Shown piece by piece: positions 47,264 through 57,310 of a DNA stretch of 64,000 bases. The stretch covers positions 868,001 to 932,000 of the forward strand of contig JACCLO010000001.1 in NCBI GenBank assembly GCA_029448655.1. Reading direction: 5' to 3'. How positions within the stretch are numbered: position 1 is the stretch's first letter; each line of letters starts with the position of its first letter. The notes beneath the pieces were generated by a model. The model did not search any database and was not told where the DNA came from. It saw nothing but the letters and a program-made list of their open reading frames with translations. A program made the position numbers and the translations under genes. The stretch is from Wolfiporia cocos (taxonomy: Eukaryota; Basidiomycota; Agaricomycetes; Polyporales; Phaeolaceae).

Positions 47264-47972
47264 TGTTACGGGTCGAATACCCGTTTGTATATTCGGGTCG
47301 TGAATATAGATCGTTCTTCTGCACGTAGGCACGTCGCCGTATGCAAGGCAAATACTCGTTAGATGCCTTCGGGTCCTAAGTGAAGTCCTTAGGAGATCGG
47401 TTAATATCCAATACGCGTTAGAGGATATAATTGGTTCAAGTGCGAGTCGAATAGAATATAAGACTCGCCTAAGTCCGAGAAGTCAATGTGCACTTCGAGG
47501 ACTTAGTCGTTCGGTTGCTCGAGCGAGAAATACTGAGCGTAGTTTCCTACGTTTGAGAACGAGTATAAGACTTCTTGTTTGTACAACAAGGTCGAGCTGA
47601 AGAGCTTCGACAGTAAGTACATGGGTTTTATATACTACGTTAAGTTTCAGAGGTCAAGTCTGTCCCAGATGTCACCGATACTATCTACGCTATAGTACCA
47701 AACGTTTGATAAGTATGTAGTGATATATCCGAGACGATAGATAGGAATGATGGCGGTTGAATGCCATCTATCAGCAAGTAAACGATGAACATGAAACGAT
47801 GGCAGAGTTGGATCTGCCAAAGATGAAACGCGCCCTATTGACTAGTACAACTGGGGATGCGCCCAGTAGAGTCACGAGTAGCCAGGGGAGTTGGTTGTGC
47901 AACAAGTCCCTGTATCGTATTCGCCCAATGGTGAGTTCTGTCGATATTCGAAAAATCAAAACAACCGTAACA
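47264..47972 (-). repeat. 5' LTR of element 1
   Basis: 709 bp, paired with 37850-38558. It contains a TATATAAAA box on the element-sense strand (47627-47635) and the 11-nt complement of the primer-binding site (47588-47598). Confidence 0.93.
47627..47635 (-). promoter_or_regulatory. Putative TATA box in the 5' LTR of element 1
   Basis: The element-sense strand reads TATATAAAA. The start of the 11-nt self-priming segment lies about 37 nt downstream. The same box is present in the other LTR copies. Confidence 0.55.
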
Positions 47973-48715
47973 CCACCTTATGGTCTGATTCCTCCCACAG
48001 TACACCCATCTTCGGGCCTCCTCCACCTTTCGTTCGTGGCACATGTCGTGACTGTGCACATGTGCATCCTTCCCTTCCTGCTTGTAGTAATTCATGGCTG
48101 ACATGCTGCGTACGGTGATAGTGAACGCTGTGTCGAAATTCACGGGAAGGCGCCTGCTCGTGAGGCTACGCACTCCCTTTCGGACTCCAGGGACTTCGTC
48201 TGGATGGGTTACAAACGCACGGCGTAGGTACGTACAATCCGTCCCTTTTTATACTAATAGCAGTGACTCATCTACCTGTACTGCCCCGATTATCAGCCCC
48301 CCGACTCCCACCGCACCTGCCATTTCCGCCTTGGTGCACTATTGACTCCAATCGATGTGCGACTCCGATCGCACCATCGCGCGCCGAGCGTGTCAACTTC
48401 CAACACGCTGTGCATAGGACATGCTCACGGTAGTGGCAGCACATGGCATCCACACCATGCCCGTGGTGTACGTTCATGTTGATACTAAGAGGTTGCCGCC
48501 ATGCGTGCTGTGGGTGGGAGCGAAGGTCAGAGACTACTGCTCTGTGTTGGATCTTTTGTTGCCCCTTCTGTCAGTAGCCAGCTCTACTAACATGAATAAG
48601 ACTTTTATTGGCACTGCACCATGTGTATTATGTAATATATTTTAAGAGCTGCATTTTTGGAACCGGTACCCTAGAGCGGTGCTCCTGCCATGCCGCTGCC
48701 AAGGGGACCACTATT

Positions 48716-48825
48716 GTGCGGTCCTCGCAGTAGCGAAGGGCCTCAGGTGAGGTCCTCACAATAGCAAAGGCCCTCAGGTGAGGTCCTCACAATAGCATGG
48801 GCCTCAGGTGAGGTCCTTGCAGGAA
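48716..48825. repeat. Short tandem repeat, about 31-bp unit, 3-4 copies
   Basis: Repeated CCTCAGGTGAGGTCCTCACA with an AATAGCAAAGG-type spacer. An inverted partial copy (GCTATTGCGAGGACCTG) follows at about 48843. Confidence 0.7.
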
Positions 48826-49499
48826 CCTGTCCCCTGGGCGCTTGCTATTGCGAGGACCTGCTACTATAAGGGGGTTATATATGAGTATACCGGTCCGGCT
48901 ACAGTTACAGGACCTGCTTGGTATATCTACATAGATACTAGTAGATCTACGGTCTCGCACTTTGCTGATGATTTTGACATTGTGAACAATCTGTGCACCG
49001 AGTCCTTGAAGGTATGAATTGGTCTCAAACCTGGGAAAATTGAACAGCTGACCGCAGATGATTATATTGATGTCTTCAGCTTGAAGTTTGCATCTGTGAT
49101 CTCAGCTTGCATTCCCATGAGTGGCAACATCAAGGGCATGCAGCTGCATGGCGGCCTGCAGCTCACCATCAAGGGTGTTATGGTCCATATGAATATCCGA
49201 AGTTCCATTTCTTGATGCTCCACTGGGAGAGAGGACTTAGCATTCAACCGCTCTATCGCGTGCCTTATTTGGAGGGGTCTCCATTCAACCGGCAAACCTC
49301 GTTTCATGTATAACAACCCTATGCCCTTAGACAAGCTGTGTATCAGGGTCTAGTTGATGTCCGGTGTCCAACCACCGAGTTCTTATGTTTCACCTCTTGT
49401 TGTGCTCAACCACAATGCTTCGTATTTGATATCTTAGCACGCTAGCCTTATGGACTTAATGGTAGTAGTACCAAGGACACTATGACCCCGATTATAGGA

Positions 49500-49720
49500 T
49501 TGCAGTATATAACCTGATGTAAATACCGGTTGAGTTCCTCAGCTCGACCTTGTTGAATTACAAGGATCTTATACTTGTTCTCAAAGACTTAAGCAATTAA
49601 GTCTACCACCTGTATATTGACACTCTGACTCTGCTGAGTCTGACAAGTAGTGTGCTACTTGATACACTGAGTAACTCGACTTAGTTATTCACGCTGAACA
49701 GATATTTGATCCATAACAAA
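49500..49720 (+). repeat. Decayed LTR fragment of the chromovirus family
   Basis: It shares CTCAGCTCGACCTTGTTG and the terminal ATAACA with the 709-bp LTRs but is otherwise strongly diverged, and its other end was not located. Orientation is opposite to elements 1 and 2. Confidence 0.45.
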
Positions 49721-50005
49721 GGGTAGGAAAGGGGGTGAGCAGGAGAGTGTCACAAGCTGATTTTCTCCAACTGGCTAATGACTAGTGACGGACTCTAAAC
49801 CCTTATCTTATCTTAGTGCCCACTTAGTAGTCACGTGCAAAGACCCCAAACACCCAATCACGTGTGGCCAGACCCCCGGACACTCTGTGCCATGTACTTA
49901 CATCCATTATAGGGTTACCTATGATACAACGGACTATCAGCTTACATAATAACTATACAGCAGCCAAGCATGTACAAACAGTAGAATAGCATATATACTG
50001 GCCGG

Positions 50006-50718
50006 TGAGCTGGGTTATTTCGATTTTTCGAACGATGGCAGAACTCACCATGGGGTGAATACAATACAGGGACTTGTTGCACAACCAACTCCCCTGGCTA
50101 CTTGTGACTCTACTGGGCATACCCCCGGTTGTACTAGTATATAGGGCATGTTTCACCTTTGGCAGATCCAACTCTGCCCCCGTTTCATGTTTATCATTTG
50201 TTAGCCGATAGATGGTGTTCAACCACCATCACCATTCCTATCTATCATTTCAGATGTAACGCTACATACCTATCAAATGTTTGGTACTATAGCATAGATA
50301 GTATCGGTGACATCTGGGACGGACTTGACCCCTGAAACCTAACGTAGTATATAAACTCATGTATTTACTGTCGAGGCTCCTCAGCTCGACCTTGTTGTAC
50401 AAACAAGAAGTCTTATACTCGTTCTCAAACGTAGGAAACTACACTCAGTATTTCTCGCTTGAACAACCGAACGACTAAGTCCTCAAAGTGCACATTGACT
50501 TCTCAGACTTAGGCAAGTCTTATATTCTATCAGACTTGCAACCCGAACAGATTATATCCTCTAACGCGTATTGGATATCGAACGATCTCCTAGGAACTTC
50601 ACCTAGGACTTGAAGGCATCTAACAAGTATTTGCCTTGCATACGTCTTATGGACTATGTGCAGAAGAACGATCTATATTCACAACTCGAATATACAAACA
50701 GGTATTTGACCCATAACA
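50006..50718 (+). repeat. Old solo LTR of the chromovirus family, inverted
   Basis: The reverse complement aligns along the whole 709-bp LTR, from TGTTATGGGTCAAATACCTG to a degraded ...CCAGCTCA end. Many differences are C-to-T or G-to-A transitions. No matching target duplication is visible. It is older than the other copies. Confidence 0.75.
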
Positions 50719-51421
50719 TTAGGGTCCCCGGCTACGCTGGTCACACAGTACATAGACTGTGTCAGTAAGTTCCAATAAGATGGTGGTATAGCAGAGGTTG
50801 GTAGTGGTAAGAATAGAAGGATGGCCTCCATTAGCCTTGGGAATTCCTGACACAGACCTAGGCTGTGCAACCGGGTACCGGGAAACCCTAGAAATACCAT
50901 ATAGAAGATGGTACAAACCCCAGACTAGCAAGTGGAGAACTAGTCTAAAGGGGCGACTAGAGCGGATGGCAGGTGGCATGCAGGGAGCTCAAAGGAAAGG
51001 GGCATTCAAGCCCATTGCTGAGAATGCTAAGCTTGAGGTGTAAGCCTCAAGCTAGTGAGACTTAGTACATAATGGCACAGCAGGCACTAAGTGTCTACCC
51101 TAAAGCTGCAGGTCTGAGTGTAACTACAGTAGCTACAGTGACCGTGACCATAGCGTATCTGAGTCCATGTCATGACCAGTAATGGCCGCAACCCATGTGA
51201 TGACCCTGCTAGCACTACTGCTGGCACTCATAGGTCAGAGCACGGGATGTAAGGGGATGCACCATGTGACCTACACGGGTGTACACTGATCAAGCCTTTA
51301 GCTAAGGTAAACGAGCTATAGCCTAAGTGGAGTGAAGTAATTAAGGAGAAATGATTTGTGACAAGTCCATAGCAATGCTGTGCACACAGTTTACTAATTG
51401 TTGAATAGTGAACACCAGTCT
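50719..51421. other. Spacer upstream of element 2, no gene recognised
   Basis: No coding family or clear repeat is recognised between the old solo LTR and element 2. Confidence 0.4.
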
Positions 51422-51426
51422 CCTTC

Positions 51427-52135
51427 TGTTACGGGTCGAATACCCGTTCGTATATTCGAGTCGCAAATATAGATCGTTCTTCTGCACGTAGGCACGTCGC
51501 CGTATGCAAGGCAAATACTCGTTAGATGCCTTCGGGTCCTAAGTGAAGTCCTTAGGAGATCGGTTAATATCCAATACGCGTTAGAGGATATAATCTGTTT
51601 CAAGTGCGAGTTGAATAGAATATAAGACTCGCCTAAGTCCGAGAAGTCAGTGTGCACTTCGAGGACTTAGTCGTTCGATTGCTCGAGTGAGAAATACTGA
51701 GCGTAGTTTCCTACGTTTGAGAACGAGTATAAGACTTCTTGTTTATACAACAAGGTCGAGCTGAAGAGCCTCGATGGTAAGTACATGAGTTTATATACTA
51801 CGTTAGGTTTCAGAGGTCATGTCTGTCCCAGATGTCACCGATACTATCTACGCTATAGTCCCAAACGTCTGATAAGTATGGAGTGATATATCTGAGACGA
51901 TAGATAGGAATGATGGCGGTTGAACGCCATCTGTCAGCTAATAAACGATGAACATGAAACGGTGGCAGGGTTGGATCTGCCAAAGATGAAACGAGCCCTA
52001 TCGACTAGTACAACTGGGGATGCGCCCAGTAGAGTCACGAGTAGCCAGGGCAGTTGGTTGTGCAACAAGTCCCTGTATCGTATTCACCCAGTGGTGAGTT
52101 ATGCCAGCGTTCGAAAATTCAAAATAACCGTAACA
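51427..52135 (-). repeat. 3' LTR of element 2
   Basis: 709 bp with TGTTACGG...CCGTAACA ends, pairs with 59182-59890. Confidence 0.94.
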
Positions 52136-52189
52136 TCAGCTCCCCCCTAGGCATTCGTCGGCCTCGACGAATTTTCCAAGTTCCCCTCT

Positions 52190-53251
52190 TCAGAGTGCCT
52201 CGGCATCCTGTTCGTTGTAGATGTCGCCGTTCCCGCTGAGGGACGGGGTCGTAGGAGTTCGCCATACGAAGTGTTGGCGGCATTCATTCTGTCGATGACC
52301 TGGTTGATTGAGCCCACAAGCTCTGCAAATATAATCGGGGCAGTCGAGGATCCAGTGGTTAGCGGAACCACATTGTCGGCATGGCTGCTCGGGTGAGGGC
52401 CTTGCTGGTACCCGTAGGGAAGGGATATCGCGGAGGTATTCGTTATGCTGGTACCTCCAGTGGTGTGCGGCTCGGTGGAGGTTTCGTGCGGCCCACGTTG
52501 GTAGGGAGGCGGTGTCTCGTTCGTGCTCCCTCGCACCTTGCTCAAACTCCTCGCGGGTAATACTCTGCACTGAAGGAGATCGTCGAATAGGCGGCGTGCT
52601 ATTCGCTCTTCGCTGTCGCGCTGGGGTAGCCCTAGGGCTCGTCGGGCGTGCAGGTGGTTCACGTCTCCCGTTGCCTCCCATACCAGAAATACGTGGCGTC
52701 GGGTCTCTAACTCCTGTTCGGCGGGCCCTCTGAGTCTCGGTAGGCAACGGAAATAATACTCTATCGCCCTCCATAAAATTAAACGGCCTTGCAACTCGGC
52801 GTCGTTCGTCGGGGGTGAAAAAGCGGGCGGGTCGTGGTGTGTATTCGGGTCGATTGGGAGCAACGTGCTCGCGATCCTCGAAGTCGTTGAGCGCGTGTCG
52901 TAGTCGGGCCGTCGTAGTGGCGGCCAATTGGTCGATAAGTCTGTCGGTGAGTAGCTCGAGTCCCTCTCTCTGCGTTCTGATCTGCCCCTCTATTCGGACG
53001 AGGTCCTCGGTGATGTTCTGGTACGAGCTGTAGACGTGGGTGAGGTCCTGCGCGATGTCGAAGAGGGCCGACCAGCCATCGGCTCGGCCAGCAAAAGGTC
53101 CCTCGGCCCTGTACCAGAGGAGGGCATGTCTAATCTGCAGATGCTGGGGGGAGTACCTTCTTGGTGGCGTACCTCGCGGTCGGCCTTCTCGACGATCTGC
53201 ATCGCCAGGGGTCGTGGTACGGTGGGGGAGCTGGTGGCGAGTCGTCGACAT
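52190..53251 (-). CDS. ORF3 of element 2, zinc-knuckle protein (353 aa)
   Basis: This counterpart of the element 1 ORF3 is intact from MSTTRHQLPHRT to EQDAEAL. The helical N-terminal part, the Pro/Arg/Thr-rich middle and the C-terminal CRQCGSANHWILDC and CRACGLNQPGHRQNEC groups are all kept. It begins inside the Pol C-terminal region in another frame (overlap of about 260 nt). In element 2 the Pol frame stops at 52990, whereas in element 1 it stays open. That favours ORF3 as the real product in this interval. Expression could be by splicing, frameshift or re-initiation; none is shown by the sequence. Confidence 0.6.
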   Translation of the reverse strand: MSTTRHQLPHRTTTPGDADRREGRPRGTPPRRYSPQHLQIRHALLWYRAEGPFAGRADGWSALFDIAQDLTHVYSSYQNITEDLVRIEGQIRTQREGLELLTDRLIDQLAATTTARLRHALNDFEDREHVAPNRPEYTPRPARFFTPDERRRVARPFNFMEGDRVLFPLPTETQRARRTGVRDPTPRISGMGGNGRREPPARPTSPRATPARQRRANSTPPIRRSPSVQSITREEFEQGAREHERDTASLPTWAARNLHRAAHHWRYQHNEYLRDIPSLRVPARPSPEQPCRQCGSANHWILDCPDYICRACGLNQPGHRQNECRQHFVWRTPTTPSLSGNGDIYNEQDAEAL

Positions 53252-56200
53252 ACTATGACTGTCTTATTTTCGAGTGTCGGGGTTGTCCTGACTCTCGTCC
53301 TGTGGTAGTCTTTTATCAGCTCCTTGGAATGCTCCAAGTTCATCTCCTCTTCCCATGAGTTGTCGGCCGTGGCATAGCCTTTCCACTTGACAAAGTACTG
53401 GTGCTTCTTCCCTCGCCATCTGTCAGCCAAGATGGCTTCGACTTCGTACTCTTCTTGTCCCTTGATGATATCAGGTGGCGGCCGTAGGTAATTGGGTCCG
53501 TGCACCCTCGTTTCTCTGAACGGTTTTAGTAAGGCGGCATGGAATACCGGGTGAATTTTCCAGTTCGTCGGTAACTGCAACCGGTATGTCGTGGGTCCCA
53601 TCTTTTCTGCGATGGTGAAGGGTCCCTCTCTTTTTGGTGCTAGTTTGTTCGATTCGTAGGGGATTGTTAGGTTCTTGGCATCGAGCCAGACCTTGTCCCC
53701 TTTTTCAAGCTTTGGCAGTTCTCTGAGGAACCGTCCTGCCATTCTCTTCTGGGCTAATTCATGCGCGATGAATGCCATCTTTCGCGCCTCTTTGATCTTC
53801 TTGATCCTGTCAACTGCTGCCGGGACGTTCCCTACTCTGTCATAATCTGGGAATCCCCTCGGGACGTATCCTAGGATTATTTCAAGTGGCGCTGGTCAGT
53901 TTTCGGTTCGTCTGGTGTTGTGCGCAAATTCGACGTCCGGCAGTCGCTGTACCCATTGGAACGGGTCGTTCATGCAATAGATGCGAAGGTATACTTCGAT
54001 CTGTTGATTCATCCTTTCCGTTTGTCCATCTGTCTGGGGGTGGTATGCTGTACTCATTGCTGACTCTGTCCCTTGCAGTCGGCATAACTCCTTGAAGAGC
54101 TTTGATGCGAACTGTGGTCCTCTGTCTGAAATGATTTTTTGGGGGATTCCATATAGCGAGTAGATTTTCCGGTGAAATATCTCTGCCGCCCCTTCGCTAG
54201 TGATCGTTTTGTCGCATGGGGTGAGAGAGATGGCCTTGGATAGGCCATGGTCGACAATCACCATCATGGAGTCATACTTTCCGACTCTTGGCAGGTCGGT
54301 GACAAAATCGACCGAGCACTGTGAGAAGGGGAGGGCGTCTTCCCGTGTCGGTATTGGTTGCAAAGGGGGTTTCAGCGGATTTCTATCAGGTTTCATCTGT
54401 TGACAGATTGCACAGCCCCGGATGTATTCCGCTATCATTGTTCTCATGTCAGGCCACCAAAAGTGGGTCGTAACCTGTACTGTTGTACCCCAGATCCCAG
54501 GGTGTCCGGCCGGGATCGTGTCGTGGTATTTTGAGATGACGTCCCGTCGAAGGCCCTCGTCCCTTGGCACGTACATCCTGCCCCTGTAGAGCAGTATCCC
54601 ATCCGTTTGTTGCCATTCATCTGCGGTGGTTCTCGCGGGGAATTCGCCTGTGCCCCCTAGAGCACGGATCGCCTGTTCCGCAGATTCATCTCGATCGTTG
54701 GCGTTCTTGATTCGATCAATGATCGGGATCTGGATTGCGTGGACGACGAGTTCGTCTGGAATCATGGTGATTCCCTCGTTGTCTTCGTTACTTTCGTCCA
54801 GGTGGTACAACCTGGAAAGCGTGTCGGCCATGACTAGTTTCCTTCCGGGGACGTGCTGCAATTTCAGGTCGAATTGCGAAAGGAATAGATGCCATCTCGC
54901 TTGTCGCCGATTTAGGCGCTGTGCGCTTCTCCAGTACGTCAGGTTCTGGTGATCACTTCGGATCAAGATCCGATGCGGTGCTCCTTCCAATAGGTGTCGC
55001 CATTCTTCTAATGCTCGGACTATTCCGAGTAGTTCGCGATCGTAGATTTCGTAGTTCCGTTCTGTTGGTGTCAGGGATTGTGAGAGATATCCCACCGGCC
55101 GTTCGCGCCCTGTTTCATCTATCTGTTTCAGTACTGCTCCTGTGGCGAACTGAGATGCGTCTGTTTCGAGGATGAACGGTTTCTCCTTGTCTGGTGTTCC
55201 TAGTGCGGGCGCCGTCGTGAACGCTTTCTTCATGAATTCGAATGCTTTCTGTTCTTTCTCCGTCCATTGGAACCCTATCCCTGTGACCGTTTTTGTGAGG
55301 TCTACCAAGGGTCGGGCGTGCGTAGAGTAGTGATCGATAAATTTCCGATAGAAGTTCGCAAATCCTAGGAAGGATCTGACTTCTTTGAGATTTCGGGGAG
55401 TCGGCCATTCCTTAATCCCATTGAGTTTCGCTGGGTCCATCTGGATACTTCCTGGGGTGATGACTAGTCCCAGAAATTCGACTCTGTCGACACCGAAGGC
55501 ACATTTCTCGGGTTTCACAAAGAGATGGTTGTCCACCAATCTCTGAAGGATCCGCCGCTCCCGTTCCTTGTGTATTTTCTCGTCTTCTGAGAAAATGAGG
55601 ATGTCGTCCATATAAACAAGCACCCATCCTTCGAGGATTTCTTCTTTCAGGATTTCGTTCATCATTGCTTGAAAGGTCCCGGGTGCATTGCATAATCCGA
55701 AAAACATAACCGTGGGCTCGTACAACCCTCGGTTTGTTTTGAAGGCCGCTTTCCATTCGTCTCCCTTTTTGATTCGCACGTTGTTGTATCCCGCTCTAAG
55801 GTCCATTTTTGTGAAGATCTTTGCTCCTTTTAGCTTTTCCAGGAGCTCTGAGATCAGTGGCAAGGGATAGACGTTTTTTATCGTCCCTTCGTTTAGATAT
55901 CGATAATCTTGACAGGGTCGTAGGCCGCTGTCTTTCTTAGGGACGAAAAAGAATGGTGACGCCATCGGGGATTTTGAAGGGACTATGAATCCCTTGGCCA
56001 AGTTTTCTTTTAGGAATTCGTCCAGCGCCTGTTGCTCTTTAGGCGAGAGTGCATAGACTTTGCAGTCTTTCGGCACGAAATCGGGTTTTAATTCGATTGC
56101 GTGGTCCCATGGTCTTGATGGGGGGAACGCTGCTGCGGACTCCTTACTGAACACCTTGGCGAAGTCCAGTAGGTGTTTCGGGACCATCTCCTCAATCGTT

Positions 56201-57310
56201 CGTTCTGGTTCGGGGGTTTTTTGTGCGAATTCCTGGGATTTCGTCAGCGCTTTCCTGACAGCGTTGATGATTTGTATCTTTGTTCGGAACTTCTTTCGCG
56301 TCTCCCCTTTCTTTCCTATTATCTTCGGATTATCTTTTGCGAAGCGTCGGATCGCTTCGTATTCTTCGGGAGTATAGAGCCGCTGCGCTGTTTCTTCTGG
56401 CTGGTCCGTGGATCCGAACCCTTTCTCTCCTCGTTCTGTTTCATCTAGGTCTTCGACCTCTAAGATGTCGGGGGTGAGGTGTCGTTCGAAAATTATCTGG
56501 GCTATTCGCATGCCCGGGATAATTCTATGCGCTTTGTCTGAGTAGTTGAAGACGATGGCTCCGATGTCTCCTCGGTAGTCCGAGTCTATGATTCCGGCTT
56601 GTACTACCAATCCGTGTCTGAGGGTGTTGCCTGATCGTCCGGCCAGCCTTCCATACGATCCTTTCGGGATCTTCATTTTTACTCCTGTGGAGACGAGTTT
56701 CCATCCTCCGGCGGGAATCTCGGTTTCTTCTGCGGCGTAAAGGTCATACCCCGCAGCTTCTTGGGTCCCCCTTGTTGGAATTTTCCCTTCTGGGGCAACT
56801 ACCATCTCCACCGTATCCATTCGAATCGTGGCTTCCTGTTTCTTTTCTTCTGCCCCTAGTATTGATCGTACATCGACTGTTTGGTCCTTCCAGTCGATTG
56901 TGGGGTTTTCGTCTTTTAGCCATCCATACCCTAGAATCATATTCTCTGTTCCGATTGATCCTACCAGGAATCGGACTTTTCGCGTTTTCTGGGTCTTCGG
57001 ATATCGTAGTAGTATGGTGGCTTCTCGGTCTATTCGCCCATCTTTATTTTCTGTTCCGTCAACATTTTTGACGATGATCAGGTTCTTCAAGGGTTGCGTG
57101 GGCACCTTGTATTTTTCTACCACTCTGCTGTGGATCAGGTTCGACATTGCTCCTGAGTCGATTAGTGCATTGCACTTCACGGGTTTTGCCAGCGTCATGA
57201 TTACCGGGATGAAGAGGGATCGATTCTTCTCAAACGAGGTAATTACATGCGCTGCTTTCTCGGAGGGTAAGACCGTGGGCTTCCCTCCTAGGCAAAATCC
57301 TGTTCTTCTA
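52990..57310 (-). pseudogene. pol: Pol polyprotein of element 2 with a single internal stop
   Basis: From the Met at 57198 the domains are: protease (ALIDSGAMSNLI, residues 11-22); dUTPase (about 140-265: AAGYDLYAAE, GRLAGRSG, GIIDSDYRGD, GMRIAQIIFER, RGEKGFGST); RT (VPKKDSGLRPCQDYRYLNE, FGLCNAPGTFQAMM, VYMDDILIFS); RNase H (FILETDASQFATGAVLKQ, RSDHQNLTYW); and integrase (HH-CC zinc region, [27 protein letters not shown]). At 53896-53898 a TGA replaces the Arg codon CGA of element 1 (RRTEN-R-PAP). Beyond it the frame continues through PLEIILGY and the GPY-type region (KREGPFTIAEKMGPTTYRLQ) to the chromodomain (EVEAILADRWRGKKHQYFVK, WKGYATADNSWEE) and ends at 52990. Upstream the Pol frame overlaps the Gag end in the -1 frame. 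Confidence 0.92.
56390..56790 (-). other. dUTPase domain inside Pol (element 2)
   Basis: All five trimeric dUTPase motifs occur in the correct order between protease and reverse transcriptase. Motif 3 keeps the catalytic Asp (GIIDSDYRGD), and motif 5 has the Gly-rich ERGEKGFGSTD. Motif 2 reads GRLAGRSG rather than the common GRxAPRSG. The domain would hydrolyse dUTP and limit uracil in the element cDNA. The same domain in element 1 lies near 44.5-44.9 kb. Confidence 0.88.

Larger units (their letters stand above)
37850..47972 (-). mobile_element. Ty3/gypsy chromovirus element 1 (Tf1/sushi-like), nested insertions
   Basis: Two 709-bp LTRs (37850-38558 and 47264-47972) differ at about four positions and are flanked by the 5-bp target duplication CCACC (37845-37849, 47973-47977), so this is one recent insertion. 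Coding is on the minus strand: Gag, Pol (protease, dUTPase, RT, RNase H, integrase, chromodomain) and a third ORF. It is defective. Solo LTRs interrupt Pol at 39878-40585 and 41169-42144, a base is missing at about 42502, and the Gag start region has a stop. A polypurine tract (GGGAGGGGCTGA on the minus strand) abuts the 3' LTR at 38559. Confidence 0.93.
47978..50005. other. Repeat-rich spacer with decayed sequences
   Basis: No gene is recognised. It holds a short tandem repeat (48716-48825) and, near 49500-49720, a diverged fragment of the same LTR family (it keeps CTCAGCTCGACCTTGTTG and ends ATTTGATCCATAACA). The remaining ORFs are short and featureless. Confidence 0.5.
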
